Source: Clostridium sp. UBA6640
GTDB taxonomy: Bacteria > Bacillota > Clostridia > Clostridiales > Clostridiaceae
Reading direction: 5' to 3'
Assembly (NCBI RefSeq): GCF_002455975.1
Contig: NZ_DKLM01000118.1
Span: forward strand, 4,781-22,879
DNA: 18,099 nt
The position numbers were made by a program, and so were the translations under genes. Below the pieces are notes generated by a model. That model was given only the letters and a program-made list of their open reading frames with translations. It was not told where the DNA came from and made no database searches. Positions 1 through 8,147 of the stretch are shown one piece after another (the first letter of the stretch is position 1; the number at the start of each line of letters is the position of its first letter).

Positions 1-57
1 ATTCTTAATTTTTCATTCATATTTGGGCTTGTTATTTTCTTTCAGATGTTTAAATAA
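1..57 (+). CDS. C-terminal end of an upstream membrane protein (partial)
   Basis: Reading in frame from base 1 gives 18 codons and a TAA stop at 55-57. The visible residues are strongly hydrophobic (FSFIFGLVIFFQ), as expected for a final transmembrane helix. The stop lies 18-21 bases before the two candidate starts of rsmB, so the gene is probably in the same operon. In several clostridia a small membrane zinc metallopeptidase sits just upstream of rsmB, which would fit, but too little sequence is visible to name the product. Confidence 0.5.
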   Translation: MLNFSFIFGLVIFFQMFK

Positions 58-74
58 TTGAAAATAGAGGTAAG

Positions 75-1406
75 ATGATGAGTAACGCTAGAAAAATAGC
101 AACAGAAGTAGTAAGTCAGGTCTTTAATAATAAAGCTTACTCTAATATTGTTTTAGGACTAGAGCTTAATAATAGTGATTTAAGTGAAGTAGATAAAGCA
201 TTAGTTACAGAGATAGTATACGGTACTATTAAATATAAATATTCAATAGATAAAATTATTCAAAACTTTACAGGAAAAAATTTTAATAAGTTAGAGAGTT
301 TTGTATTAAATATACTTAGAATTTCAATATATCAAATAAAATATTTAGATAAAATTCCTGATTTTGCAGCAGTGAATGAGGCAGTAAACCTTACTAAAAA
401 AAATGTATCAGTAGGAGCTTCTAAATTAGTAAATGGAGTTTTACGAAATTATTTAAGAAATTTAGATAAGCAATATTATAATGATAATGAAATAGAAAAA
501 TTAGCTTTTCACCATTCATTTCCACAGTGGCTTATAAAGCATTTTATAAGTCACTATGGAAGGGATAATGCAGAAAATATACTGAAGGGCTTAAATGAAA
601 GGCCAGCTATAACATTAAGGGCAAACTCATTAAAGGGAGATTATGAGGAAGTATTTGAAGCTTTAGAGAAGAATAAATATGATATAATGGAGGGGTATGT
701 TTGTCCTGAGGCCATTAGAATAGTAAATGGAAGAAGTATTGAAGCCAACCCATTATTTAAAGATGGATATGTAACAGTACAGGATGAAAGTGCTATGTTA
801 GTTGCACCTTCAATGGATATAGAAGAAAATATGACAGTTTTAGATTTATGTAGCGCACCAGGAGGGAAAACTACTCATATTTCAGAGATTATGAATAATA
901 CTGGCAAAGTATTAGCTTTTGATATTCATGAAAATAAATTGTCACTAATTCTTTCTAATGTACAGAGATTAGGAATAAAAAACATAAAGTGTAGTACTTT
1001 AGATGCTACTATATATAATAGTGAGCTAGAAGATAGGGGAGATAGAGTACTTATTGATGCTCCTTGCTCAGGGCTTGGAATTATAAGGAAAAAACCAGAG
1101 ATAAAATATACTAAAACTTCTAAAGAGTTAAAAGAAATAGTTAAAATACAAAAAGAAATTATGAAAAATGCAGCAAAGTATGTAAAAAAAGATGGAGTTA
1201 TATTATATTCCACTTGTACATTAAATAAAGAGGAAAATGAGAATAACATACAATGGTTTCTAAAAAATCATCCTAATTTTAAATTGGAACCATTGTTTTA
1301 TGGAAATGTAGATAACATAATATATAGTGAAGAAGGATATGCGACCATATTGCCAAATAAATACATGGATGGTTTCTTCATAGCAAAAATACGTAGAATA
1401 TGGTAG
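75..1406 (+). CDS. rsmB: 16S rRNA (cytosine-967-C5) methyltransferase RsmB
   Basis: RsmB transfers a methyl group from S-adenosylmethionine to C967 of 16S rRNA. The 443-residue length is normal for the family. Residues 1 to about 130 form the NusB-like RNA-binding domain, and the rest is the Rossmann methyltransferase domain. Visible motifs are the SAM-binding LDLCSAPGGKTTH near residue 256, DAPCSG near 327 with the motif IV cysteine, and STCTLNKEEN near 379 with the catalytic motif VI cysteine. Two ATGs stand in tandem at 75 and 78. The AGAGG at 66-70 is only 4 bases from the first and 7 from the second, so translation may begin at 78. It is the first complete gene of an rRNA-modification and signalling operon and ends 7 bases before rlmN. 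Confidence 0.95.
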   Translation: MMSNARKIATEVVSQVFNNKAYSNIVLGLELNNSDLSEVDKALVTEIVYGTIKYKYSIDKIIQNFTGKNFNKLESFVLNILRISIYQIKYLDKIPDFAAVNEAVNLTKKNVSVGASKLVNGVLRNYLRNLDKQYYNDNEIEKLAFHHSFPQWLIKHFISHYGRDNAENILKGLNERPAITLRANSLKGDYEEVFEALEKNKYDIMEGYVCPEAIRIVNGRSIEANPLFKDGYVTVQDESAMLVAPSMDIEENMTVLDLCSAPGGKTTHISEIMNNTGKVLAFDIHENKLSLILSNVQRLGIKNIKCSTLDATIYNSELEDRGDRVLIDAPCSGLGIIRKKPEIKYTKTSKELKEIVKIQKEIMKNAAKYVKKDGVILYSTCTLNKEENENNIQWFLKNHPNFKLEPLFYGNVDNIIYSEEGYATILPNKYMDGFFIAKIRRIW

Positions 1407-1413
1407 GTGCATT

Positions 1414-2448
1414 ATGCAAAATATATTAGATTTAAATTTACAAGAACTTAAATCATGGATGAAGGAAAATAATGAAAGTGAATTTAGAGCAAAACAAGTT
1501 TTTGATTGGATATATAAATATGTATATGACTTTAAAGATATGAAGAATTTACCTAAGAACTTAAAAGAAAAATTAGAAGATAAATTCTATGTAGGTGTAC
1601 CTGAAATAGTTGAAACTTACAATTCAAAGGCAGGAGATACAAGAAAACATCTTTTTGCATTAAGAGATAATAATCTAATTGAATCTGTAGTTATGCAATA
1701 TAGTCATGGAAATTCTATATGTGTATCTACTCAAATAGGTTGTAGAATGGGATGTAAGTTTTGTGCATCCACTATAGACGGTGTAGTTAGAAGTTTAACC
1801 AGTGGAGAGATATTAGGTCAAGTTATTAGGGCGCAAGAGAGCTTAGGTGACAGAATTTCAAATGTAGTTTTAATGGGGAGTGGGGAACCACTAGATAACT
1901 TTGATAATGTAATAAAATTTTTAGAGAATGTAAATTCAGAGTATGGGCTAAATATAGGGCAAAGACATATAACCTTATCTACTTGTGGAATTGTTCCTAA
2001 AATTAAAGAACTAGCGGATAAAAATTTACAAATAACTTTAGCAATTTCACTTCATGCACCAAATGATGAATTAAGAAAGCAAACTATGCCTATTGCTAAG
2101 GCTTATTCTATTAAAGAATTATTAGATGCTTGCAACTATTATATTGAAAAAACTAATAGAAGAGTTACTTTTGAGTATGCATTGGTAAGAGGAGTTAATG
2201 ACAGCATAGAAAATGCACAGGAGCTTTCAAAAATTTTAAAAGGTATGCTTTGTCATGTTAATTTAATACCTATAAATGAAATAAAAGAAAGTAGCTTAAA
2301 GAAAGCTAATTTAGAAGATGTAAATAGATTTAAAAATATATTAATTAAAAATGGAATAGAGACAACAGTTAGAAAGGAAATGGGTTTAGACATAAATGCT
2401 GCTTGTGGACAACTTAGAAGAAGTTATTTAGAGAAAAAGGAGTTATAA
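1414..2448 (+). CDS. rlmN: Dual-specificity 23S rRNA/tRNA adenine-C2 methyltransferase RlmN (radical SAM)
   Basis: RlmN methylates C2 of A2503 in 23S rRNA (and of A37 in some tRNAs) by radical SAM chemistry. The 344-residue length is typical. The [4Fe-4S] ligands form CRMGCKFC (C110, C114, C117). The two mechanistic cysteines of the family are present as C103, seven residues before the cluster, and C331 in AACGQL near the C terminus. The SAM-binding GSGEPLDN motif lies between them. The ribosome binding site overlaps the rsmB stop (TAGGTG at 1404-1409), pointing to translational coupling. These features also fit Cfr-type resistance enzymes, but position in a conserved housekeeping operon and the RlmN-type ends make RlmN much more likely. 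Confidence 0.95.
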   Translation: MQNILDLNLQELKSWMKENNESEFRAKQVFDWIYKYVYDFKDMKNLPKNLKEKLEDKFYVGVPEIVETYNSKAGDTRKHLFALRDNNLIESVVMQYSHGNSICVSTQIGCRMGCKFCASTIDGVVRSLTSGEILGQVIRAQESLGDRISNVVLMGSGEPLDNFDNVIKFLENVNSEYGLNIGQRHITLSTCGIVPKIKELADKNLQITLAISLHAPNDELRKQTMPIAKAYSIKELLDACNYYIEKTNRRVTFEYALVRGVNDSIENAQELSKILKGMLCHVNLIPINEIKESSLKKANLEDVNRFKNILIKNGIETTVRKEMGLDINAACGQLRRSYLEKKEL

Positions 2449-2450
2449 GA

Positions 2451-3197
2451 ATGGGGAGATTAATAGGGATACAGTCTGATGTTGGAAACAAAAGAAGTTT
2501 AAATGAGGACTTTGTTGGATACTTTGAAGAAGACAGTATGGCTATTTATGGTATAGCTGATGGTATGGGGGGACATAATGCCGGAGAGGTTGCAAGTAAA
2601 CTTGCTTTAGAAATTATTATAGGATATATAAAAGAACATAAAGATGAAGAACAAGAAAAAATATTAGTTGAGGCTATCAATAAAGCAAATCATAATGTAT
2701 ATAAACATGCTCTATTAAATGAAAGTTATAGAGGGATGGGAACTACCATAACAGTTTGCTATATAAAGGATGATACATTACTAGTTGGGCATGTAGGAGA
2801 TAGTAGATGTTATGCACTTTGCAATAATTCTTTAGTGAAGATTACAAAAGATCACTCTTTAGTTCAAGAGCTGCTAGACAATGGAACAATCAGTGAAGAA
2901 GAAGCTGTAAATCATCCAAATAAAAATGTAATCACTAGAGCTATTGGTACAAAACCATCTGTAGAGGTAGATGTTTATAAATTAGATCTTGACAGTGTAG
3001 ATAAAATACTACTATGTACAGATGGTCTTACTAATGAAGTAACTACAGATGAAATATATGATATAATTACTAATTGTAAAGGCGAAAGCTGTGAAAAATT
3101 AATACAATTAAGTAAAGAAAGAGGCGGAAGAGATAACATCTCAGTTATCATATTTAAAGGAGAGTGCGGAGATGATTGGAACCATATTGGGGAGTAG
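2451..3197 (+). CDS. stp: PP2C-family Ser/Thr protein phosphatase (Stp/PrpC)
   Basis: This metal-dependent phosphatase removes phosphate from Ser/Thr residues and reverses the kinase encoded next to it. The 248 residues cover one PP2C domain with all metal-site motifs: SLNED (D20), ADGMGGH (D37, G38), GHVGDSR near 113-119, CTDGLT (D191, G192) and GGRDNIS (D228, N229). There is no membrane segment, so it is cytoplasmic. AAGGAG at 2437-2442 lies 8 bases before the ATG, inside the end of rlmN. Its 3' end overlaps prkC by 26 bases, the usual arrangement for this phosphatase-kinase pair. The symbol prpC is used for the same gene in Bacillus. Confidence 0.95.
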   Translation: MGRLIGIQSDVGNKRSLNEDFVGYFEEDSMAIYGIADGMGGHNAGEVASKLALEIIIGYIKEHKDEEQEKILVEAINKANHNVYKHALLNESYRGMGTTITVCYIKDDTLLVGHVGDSRCYALCNNSLVKITKDHSLVQELLDNGTISEEEAVNHPNKNVITRAIGTKPSVEVDVYKLDLDSVDKILLCTDGLTNEVTTDEIYDIITNCKGESCEKLIQLSKERGGRDNISVIIFKGECGDDWNHIGE

Positions 3198-5151
3198 ATA
3201 TGAACTAATTGAAAAAATTGGTGAAGGTGGCATGGCAATAGTATATAAAGCAAAATGTCGTCTTCTAAATAGATATGTAGCTGTTAAGATCCTAAAAGAA
3301 GAATATACTACAAATTTTGAATTTATGGATAAGTTTAGAAAAGAAGCTGCAGCAACAGCAAGCTTTTCTCATAACAATATAGTTAATATTTTCGATGTAG
3401 GTGTTGAAGGTAAATATAATTATATAGTTATGGAGCTTGTAAATGGAAAGACATTAAAGAAAGTAATTCATGAGAAAGGTAATTTACCTTATGAGGAAGT
3501 AATATCTATAGGAATACAAATTGCAAAAGCCTTAGAATGTGCTCATAGAAATGGCATAATTCATAGAGATATAAAACCTCACAATATTCTTGTGACAGAG
3601 GATGGAACGGTAAAGGTTACTGACTTTGGAATAGCCAAGGCTTCTAATACGGATACTATAACTCATACAAGCAAAGTTATAGGGTCAGCACACTATTTTT
3701 CACCAGAGCAAGCAAAGGGAAAAGTAGTAGATTTTAGAACAGATATATACTCTTTTGGGATTGTGCTTTATGAAATGGCAACAGGCAAACTACCTTTTGA
3801 TGGTGATAGTCCTGTTTCAATAGCTTTAAAGCATATTCAAGAACCAGTAATTCCGCCAAGTGCAATAAATTATAATATTCCTGTTGGTTTAAGTAATTTA
3901 ATAATGAAGGCAATTGAAAAAGAGCCTATTAAAAGATACCAAACTGCTACAGAAATATTAATTGACTTAAAGAAGATGCAAAATAATCAAGACTATACTA
4001 TAGTTCAAAACACTAATATAGATGAAGATTATACTAGAGTTATGGACCCAATTCAAGTTGATAAAATAAAATCTTCATATAAGAAAAATAATTTTGAAGA
4101 AGAAGATTTTGATGATGACGACGATGATGATTTTGAGGATGAAGAACCAAAGAAAAAAGGTACTTCAAAGAGGATAGATAAAAAGAAAAAGAACATGATA
4201 ATAATTTCTTTCGCTACTATATTTCTAGTGATACTGGGAATTTTTTCAAGTAATATATATTCTAAGATGGTCAATCCAAGCAGTCCTAAAGAAATAAAAA
4301 TTCCAGCTATAGTAGGGAAAAGTGAAACTGTAGGTAAAAAAATGTTAGAGGATTTAGGACTTGAATTAATAGTAGATGGAGAAGAGAAAGATGATAAACC
4401 TAAAGGTACAATTATAAAATGTATGCCTAATGAAGGGACTCCAGTTAAAAAGAAATCTCAAGTAAAGGTCATTTTAAGTGCAGGACCAGAAGAAATTACA
4501 GTTCCAGATTTAAGAAATCTGTCTTCGGAAGAAGCGCAAAATCAAATAGTTGGCAAAGGGTTAAGAGTAGGAACTATAACACAAGAGAATAATGAAACTT
4601 ATGCAGAAGGAACTGTTATTAGACAGGATCCTCAACCAGACGCTTCAGTTAAGAAAGGTGATACTGTCCATATAGTAGTAAGTAAAGGACCTTCAATTAA
4701 GTCTACTATAGTTCCAGACTTAAAAGGCGAATCTATAGATGCAGCAGAGAGTATACTTAGCATTTCTAATCTTAAACTTGGAGAAAAACGTCCGGTAATA
4801 ACTGATGATATAACTAAAGATGGAATAATATTTAACCAGAGCCCTGTAGCTGGAACAAAGGTTAATGAGCAAGAAGTAATAAACGTAAATTACTATAAAT
4901 ATGAAGAACCAAAACCAGAGAAGGTAACAGTACCTGATTTTAGAGGAAGAACTGTAAAGGATGCTCAAGATTTAGCAGCCTCTTCAGGATTAAATGTACA
5001 GGTTTCAGGGAATGATGATGATATAGTCGAATTTCAAGATATAAGACATGGTACTAAAGTTGATAAGGGAGAAACTATACAGTTGACGGTAAAAGCAAAG
5101 GAAACAGAAGAGGAAGATAAAACAACAGAACAAAATCAAGATAAACAATAA
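3172..5151 (+). CDS. prkC: PASTA-domain membrane Ser/Thr protein kinase (PrkC/Stk)
   Basis: This one-pass membrane kinase senses muropeptides or lipid II through external PASTA domains and signals to cell-wall and division targets. Residues 9 to about 268 are a kinase domain with a GEGGMA glycine loop, catalytic K39, HRD (131-133), DFG (151-153) and an APE-like SPEQ. A very acidic stretch (about 309-325, EEEDFDDDDDDDFEDEE) and a lysine cluster precede the transmembrane helix at about 342-359. Four PASTA repeats follow, at about 375-437, 441-507, 511-576 and 584-642; the last is the most divergent. The 659-residue length is normal. AAAGGAG at 3156-3162 inside stp serves the ATG at 3172, so the two genes are probably translationally coupled. 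Confidence 0.95.
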   Translation: MIGTILGSRYELIEKIGEGGMAIVYKAKCRLLNRYVAVKILKEEYTTNFEFMDKFRKEAAATASFSHNNIVNIFDVGVEGKYNYIVMELVNGKTLKKVIHEKGNLPYEEVISIGIQIAKALECAHRNGIIHRDIKPHNILVTEDGTVKVTDFGIAKASNTDTITHTSKVIGSAHYFSPEQAKGKVVDFRTDIYSFGIVLYEMATGKLPFDGDSPVSIALKHIQEPVIPPSAINYNIPVGLSNLIMKAIEKEPIKRYQTATEILIDLKKMQNNQDYTIVQNTNIDEDYTRVMDPIQVDKIKSSYKKNNFEEEDFDDDDDDDFEDEEPKKKGTSKRIDKKKKNMIIISFATIFLVILGIFSSNIYSKMVNPSSPKEIKIPAIVGKSETVGKKMLEDLGLELIVDGEEKDDKPKGTIIKCMPNEGTPVKKKSQVKVILSAGPEEITVPDLRNLSSEEAQNQIVGKGLRVGTITQENNETYAEGTVIRQDPQPDASVKKGDTVHIVVSKGPSIKSTIVPDLKGESIDAAESILSISNLKLGEKRPVITDDITKDGIIFNQSPVAGTKVNEQEVINVNYYKYEEPKPEKVTVPDFRGRTVKDAQDLAASSGLNVQVSGNDDDIVEFQDIRHGTKVDKGETIQLTVKAKETEEEDKTTEQNQDKQ

Positions 5152-5166
5152 TGTTTTGGAGGACAT

Positions 5167-6030
5167 ATGGTTGGAGTAATTGTTAAAGGAATAGGCGGTC
5201 TTTATTACGTTAATGTAAATGGAGAATTATATAAATGTAAGGCTAGAGGGAAATTTAGATATAATAATTTGACACCAATGATTGGTGACAATGTTGAAAT
5301 TTCCATTGAAAAAGACTCTGTATCTATAGAAAAAATTTACCAAAGAAAAACAGAACTAATAAGACCGGCAGTAGCAAACGTAACTCAAGCTTTTGTGGTT
5401 TTTGCTTTTAAGCATCCAAACTTAAATAAAGATTTACTAAATAAATTTTTGCTTTTATGCGAATACAATGGGTTAAAAGCAGTAGTATGCTTTAATAAAA
5501 TGGATTTAGTAGATGAAGATAAAAATAGCATAAAGGATGAATTAGAATCTGCTGGTTATGAAGTTTTGTATTTAGAAGCTAAGAATAATAAAGGCTTAGA
5601 CAAGTTAAAAGAAAAGATAAAAGATAATATAAGTGTATTTTGTGGTCCCTCAGGAGTAGGTAAATCTACAATATTGAATAGTTTTATTGGAAAAGAAGTT
5701 ATGCAGACTGGAGAAATCAGTGATAAACTAAAAAGAGGTAAGCACACCACAAGACATAGTGAGCTTATTGAGGTAGAAGAGGGATTCTTAGTAGATACGC
5801 CAGGATTTTCATCCTTAGAATTAGATTTTATAAGCAAAGAAGAACTTCAATATTGTTTTAAAGAATTTGATGAATATAGAGATGATTGTAAGTTTAACAA
5901 TTGTGCACATTACAAAGAGCCAAAATGTGGTGTTAAGGATGCACTTGAAGAAGGTAAAATTCATAAGAGTAGATATGAATTTTATATAAAAACCTTAGAG
6001 GAGATTATAAGTAGGGGGAGTAGAAAATGA
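5167..6030 (+). CDS. rsgA: Small ribosomal subunit biogenesis GTPase RsgA (YjeQ)
   Basis: RsgA is a circularly permuted GTPase that checks late maturation of the 30S subunit and releases RbfA. The permuted order is clear in the 287 residues. An N-terminal OB-fold (about 1-65) comes first, then G4 NKMD at 110-113, G1 GPSGVGKS at 160-167, and G3 DTPG at 210-213. The C-terminal zinc knuckle has C241, C246, H248 and C254. GGAGGA at 5158-5163 lies 3 bases before the ATG. The gene follows prkC after 15 bases, and its stop overlaps the rpe start as ATGA. RsgA is a known PrkC-type kinase substrate in Bacillus, which fits this neighbourhood. Confidence 0.95.
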   Translation: MVGVIVKGIGGLYYVNVNGELYKCKARGKFRYNNLTPMIGDNVEISIEKDSVSIEKIYQRKTELIRPAVANVTQAFVVFAFKHPNLNKDLLNKFLLLCEYNGLKAVVCFNKMDLVDEDKNSIKDELESAGYEVLYLEAKNNKGLDKLKEKIKDNISVFCGPSGVGKSTILNSFIGKEVMQTGEISDKLKRGKHTTRHSELIEVEEGFLVDTPGFSSLELDFISKEELQYCFKEFDEYRDDCKFNNCAHYKEPKCGVKDALEEGKIHKSRYEFYIKTLEEIISRGSRK

Positions 6031-6677
6031 TAAAATTATCACCTTCAATATTATCTGCTGACTTTGCAAATTTAGGTGAAGCAGTAAAGAATCTAGAGAA
6101 ATACGGAGCAGATATGATTCATATTGATGTTATGGATGGGATGTTTGTACCTAATATTTCTTTTGGATTTCCAGTAATAAAATCTATAAGAAAATATACA
6201 AAGTTAACCTTTGATGTTCATTTAATGATAGAGGACCCAGCTAGATATATTAAAGAATTTGTGGATGCTGGAGCAGATATCATAACTGTTCATGCAGAAG
6301 CAGATAAACATCTAGATAGAACTATAAATTATATTAAGAGCTTTGGGATTAAAGCAGGAATAGCACTAAATCCAGCTACCCCAGTAAGCAGTATAAAACA
6401 TTTAATCAAAGATGTAGATATGGTACTTATAATGTCTGTTAATCCTGGATTTGGAGGACAAAAGTATATAGATTATTGTGGTGAGAAAATAAGAGAAGTT
6501 AAAGCCTTATCAGAAAACTGTAATAGTGAATTGATGATACAGGTTGATGGCGGAATAGATGTAACAAATATAAAAACCGTAGTAGATGCTGGTGCAAATG
6601 TAATAGTTGCAGGTTCAGCAGTGTTTAAAAACAATGAAATAGAAAAAAATATTAAACTTTTAAAAGAAGGAATTTAG
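6027..6677 (+). CDS. rpe: Ribulose-phosphate 3-epimerase
   Basis: Rpe interconverts ribulose 5-phosphate and xylulose 5-phosphate in the pentose phosphate pathway. It is a cytoplasmic TIM-barrel metalloenzyme. The 216 residues are full length. They show the family start LSPSILSADF, the metal and acid-base residues H32 and D34 in HIDVMDG, H65 in DVHLM, D174 in QVDGGI, and the phosphate loops NPGFGGQ and VAGSAVF. GGGAG at 6016-6020 lies 6 bases before the ATG, and the start overlaps the rsgA stop by 4 bases. Confidence 0.96.
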   Translation: MIKLSPSILSADFANLGEAVKNLEKYGADMIHIDVMDGMFVPNISFGFPVIKSIRKYTKLTFDVHLMIEDPARYIKEFVDAGADIITVHAEADKHLDRTINYIKSFGIKAGIALNPATPVSSIKHLIKDVDMVLIMSVNPGFGGQKYIDYCGEKIREVKALSENCNSELMIQVDGGIDVTNIKTVVDAGANVIVAGSAVFKNNEIEKNIKLLKEGI

Positions 6678-6678
6678 T

Positions 6679-7311
6679 ATGAAAATAGCAATAGTATCTG
6701 GAGGAAAAGCTCCAAGTGTGGAGATATTAAATATCTATATTGAAAAAGGCTATGAAATAATAGCAGCAGATAGTGGAGCAAATTGCCTGTATAGATATGG
6801 AATAACTCCTAAAGTTTTATTAGGGGACTTTGACTCGATTGATAAAGAGGTACTAAATTATTTTAAAGATAAAACAGAGATTTTAACTGTTCCAAGTGAA
6901 AAAGATTTTACTGATACAGAACTTGCCTTAAATATGGCTATAGATCTTAAAGCTGAAGACGTAGTATTTTTAGGCTGCACAGGAAGTAGAATGGATCATT
7001 TTCTTGGAAATCTATGTGTATTATATAGTGCACTAGAAAAAAATACAAAAGCTTCTATAGTAGATGCGAATAATAATATTACAATGATAAATACCCCTAC
7101 TATCATTAGAGGAAAAAAAGGAGAATGTTTTTCTTTAATAGCCTTTAAAGAGGATGTAAAAAATCTAACTATAAAAGGTGCGAAATATGAACTTAATTCA
7201 TATTATTTGAGTTTAAGTGACAATTTGACATTGTCAAATGAATTTATTGAAGAGGAAGTATCCTTAACCTTTGATAGTGGAACAGTTATACTTATGAGAT
7301 GTATAGATTAA
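6679..7311 (+). CDS. thiN: Thiamine pyrophosphokinase
   Basis: This enzyme makes thiamine diphosphate from thiamine and ATP. The 210-residue ORF has the family motifs in order: DSGAN (31-35), the acidic GDFDSID (49-55), EKDFTDTELAL (74-84) and GCTGSRMDHFLGN (99-111), plus a C-terminal thiamine-binding beta domain. AGAAGGA at 6665-6671 is 7 bases before the ATG, and only one base separates it from the rpe stop. It is the last housekeeping gene and is followed 14 bases later by an intrinsic terminator. No THI-box riboswitch is visible; expression appears to depend on the operon promoter upstream of the window. Confidence 0.95.
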   Translation: MKIAIVSGGKAPSVEILNIYIEKGYEIIAADSGANCLYRYGITPKVLLGDFDSIDKEVLNYFKDKTEILTVPSEKDFTDTELALNMAIDLKAEDVVFLGCTGSRMDHFLGNLCVLYSALEKNTKASIVDANNNITMINTPTIIRGKKGECFSLIAFKEDVKNLTIKGAKYELNSYYLSLSDNLTLSNEFIEEEVSLTFDSGTVILMRCID

Positions 7312-7325
7312 TTTCGACAAAAAAG

Positions 7326-7354
7326 TCTAATAACTTATGTTATTAGATTTTTTT
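7326..7354 (+). terminator. Intrinsic terminator of the rsmB-thiN operon
   Basis: A perfect 9-bp stem, TCTAATAAC (7326-7334) and GTTATTAGA (7339-7347), closes a TTAT loop and is followed by seven Ts (7348-7354). The As before the stem extend the pairing and make it look bidirectional. It separates housekeeping genes from the toxin-immunity region. Confidence 0.9.
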
Positions 7355-7500
7355 ATTTAGAAGAATAAATATAAGCTAAATTCTTTTCTATGTTAGAATT
7401 TTAATACATAATAATATTATTTGAATTATATAGGTATTAACAAAAAATTAAATTGGTTTTATAAACAGCTAGTATTATTCTATAGAGATAATTGAATGTT
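7355..7500. other. Non-coding junction between the operon and the toxin region
   Basis: No ORF or convincing promoter is visible in these 146 bases. The only structure is a 7-bp inverted repeat, AAATTCT...AGAATTT, at about 7378-7401 without a T tract. The block ends where similarity to the second HINT copy begins (about 7501), so this is the left boundary of the cassette array. Confidence 0.5.
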
Positions 7501-7671
7501 GGAAGTTGGGTAAAAGCAAAATCTTTAACTTTAGGAGATAAAGTACGACTTTACTCAGGGTAAAATAAAGAAATAACTTCTATTAAAAAAGAAGAGTTAG
7601 AAAATAAAATTAAAGTATATAACTTTGAAGTAGAAGATTTTCATACTTATTTTGTATCTAAAGAAAATATC
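7501..7671 (+). pseudogene. HINT (intein-like) pretoxin domain remnant, cassette A
   Basis: Frame translation gives WVKAKSLTLGDKVRLYSG, then a TAA stop at 7561-7563, then the C-terminal half of a HINT domain ending in FEVEDFHTYFV and ILVHNKC. HINT domains in polymorphic toxins self-cleave to release the C-terminal toxin. The N-terminal half, with the nucleophilic cysteine and the TPEH block, is missing. The intact copy at 15511-15702 has GAA where this copy has TAA, so one base change made the stop. By eye the two copies match at 180 of 192 positions. With no start and a stop inside, this cannot deliver the downstream toxin. Confidence 0.8.
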
Positions 7672-8139
7672 TTGGTGCATAATAAGTGTTCTAACTTGGG
7701 ATCATTTGCTCAGGGGGAGACACAAGCTGATGATATTCTAATCCAAAGGCGTGGAACATTAAAAAATAATAAAAATATAGTAGGACAGTCACATCACTTA
7801 AACCAAGATGCAGCATTTAGAGATGTAATTCCAACAAAAGAAGGAGTGGCAATAAAGTTAGAAGGAAATATATTTACTGATATAGGAAGTCAGCATTATA
7901 ATGCACATAAAAGTATGGAGGAATTTTGGAGTCAGTACAGAAATGGTGGAGAATTATATGGGTTAAAACCCGAAATGGCACAGTATAATAAGGCACTATA
8001 TGAATCATTACAGAATGCAGGGCTTAGTAAAGAGCAGAGTATTCAGGCTATGAGGGAAGCGGTCAGGCAACAATTGGATTATAGATTAACAAGTAAGATG
8101 AATGTCCCTAGAATACCAGGAAGAATAAATCTAAAGTGA
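7672..8139 (+). CDS. Rhs C-terminal toxin module, SHH-type HNH/Endo VII nuclease
   Basis: The open frame continues from the HINT remnant; the first usable codon is TTG at 7672 with no ribosome binding site, so it is probably a fragment of a larger gene rather than a free-standing protein. The first residues are VHNKCS, the end of the HINT domain. The toxin follows, with GQSHHLNQDAAF (SHH at residues 40-42), LEGNIFTDIGSQHYNAHKSMEEFW (positions about 63-86 in two parts: GNIFTDIG and HYNAHKSMEEFW) and a helical C terminus. The SHH motif and this pattern match the Tox-SHH family of predicted DNases in the HNH/Endonuclease VII superfamily. The domain looks complete and unbroken. Its stop overlaps the region carrying the next gene's ribosome binding site, the usual toxin-immunity coupling. 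Confidence 0.75.
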   Translation: MVHNKCSNLGSFAQGETQADDILIQRRGTLKNNKNIVGQSHHLNQDAAFRDVIPTKEGVAIKLEGNIFTDIGSQHYNAHKSMEEFWSQYRNGGELYGLKPEMAQYNKALYESLQNAGLSKEQSIQAMREAVRQQLDYRLTSKMNVPRIPGRINLK

Positions 8140-8147
8140 GGAATTTT

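Noticed and set aside
926..1249. Reverse-strand hydrophobic ORF inside rsmB
   Set aside because: Low-complexity Phe/Ser/Leu composition typical of antisense AT-rich coding DNA; the sense frame carries all RsmB motifs.
4053..4274. Reverse-strand ORF with long Ser run opposite prkC
   Set aside because: It is the antisense shadow of the Asp/Glu-rich juxtamembrane stretch of PrkC; no ribosome binding site and no family resemblance.
6600..6679. THI-box riboswitch ahead of thiN
   Set aside because: Only one base separates rpe and thiN, and no conserved TPP riboswitch core is present.
7672..7674. TTG at 7672 (and the equivalent at 15682) as real start codons of free-standing toxins
   Set aside because: Neither has a ribosome binding site, and both lie inside the conserved HINT sequence; they are artefacts of ORF calling in truncated genes.
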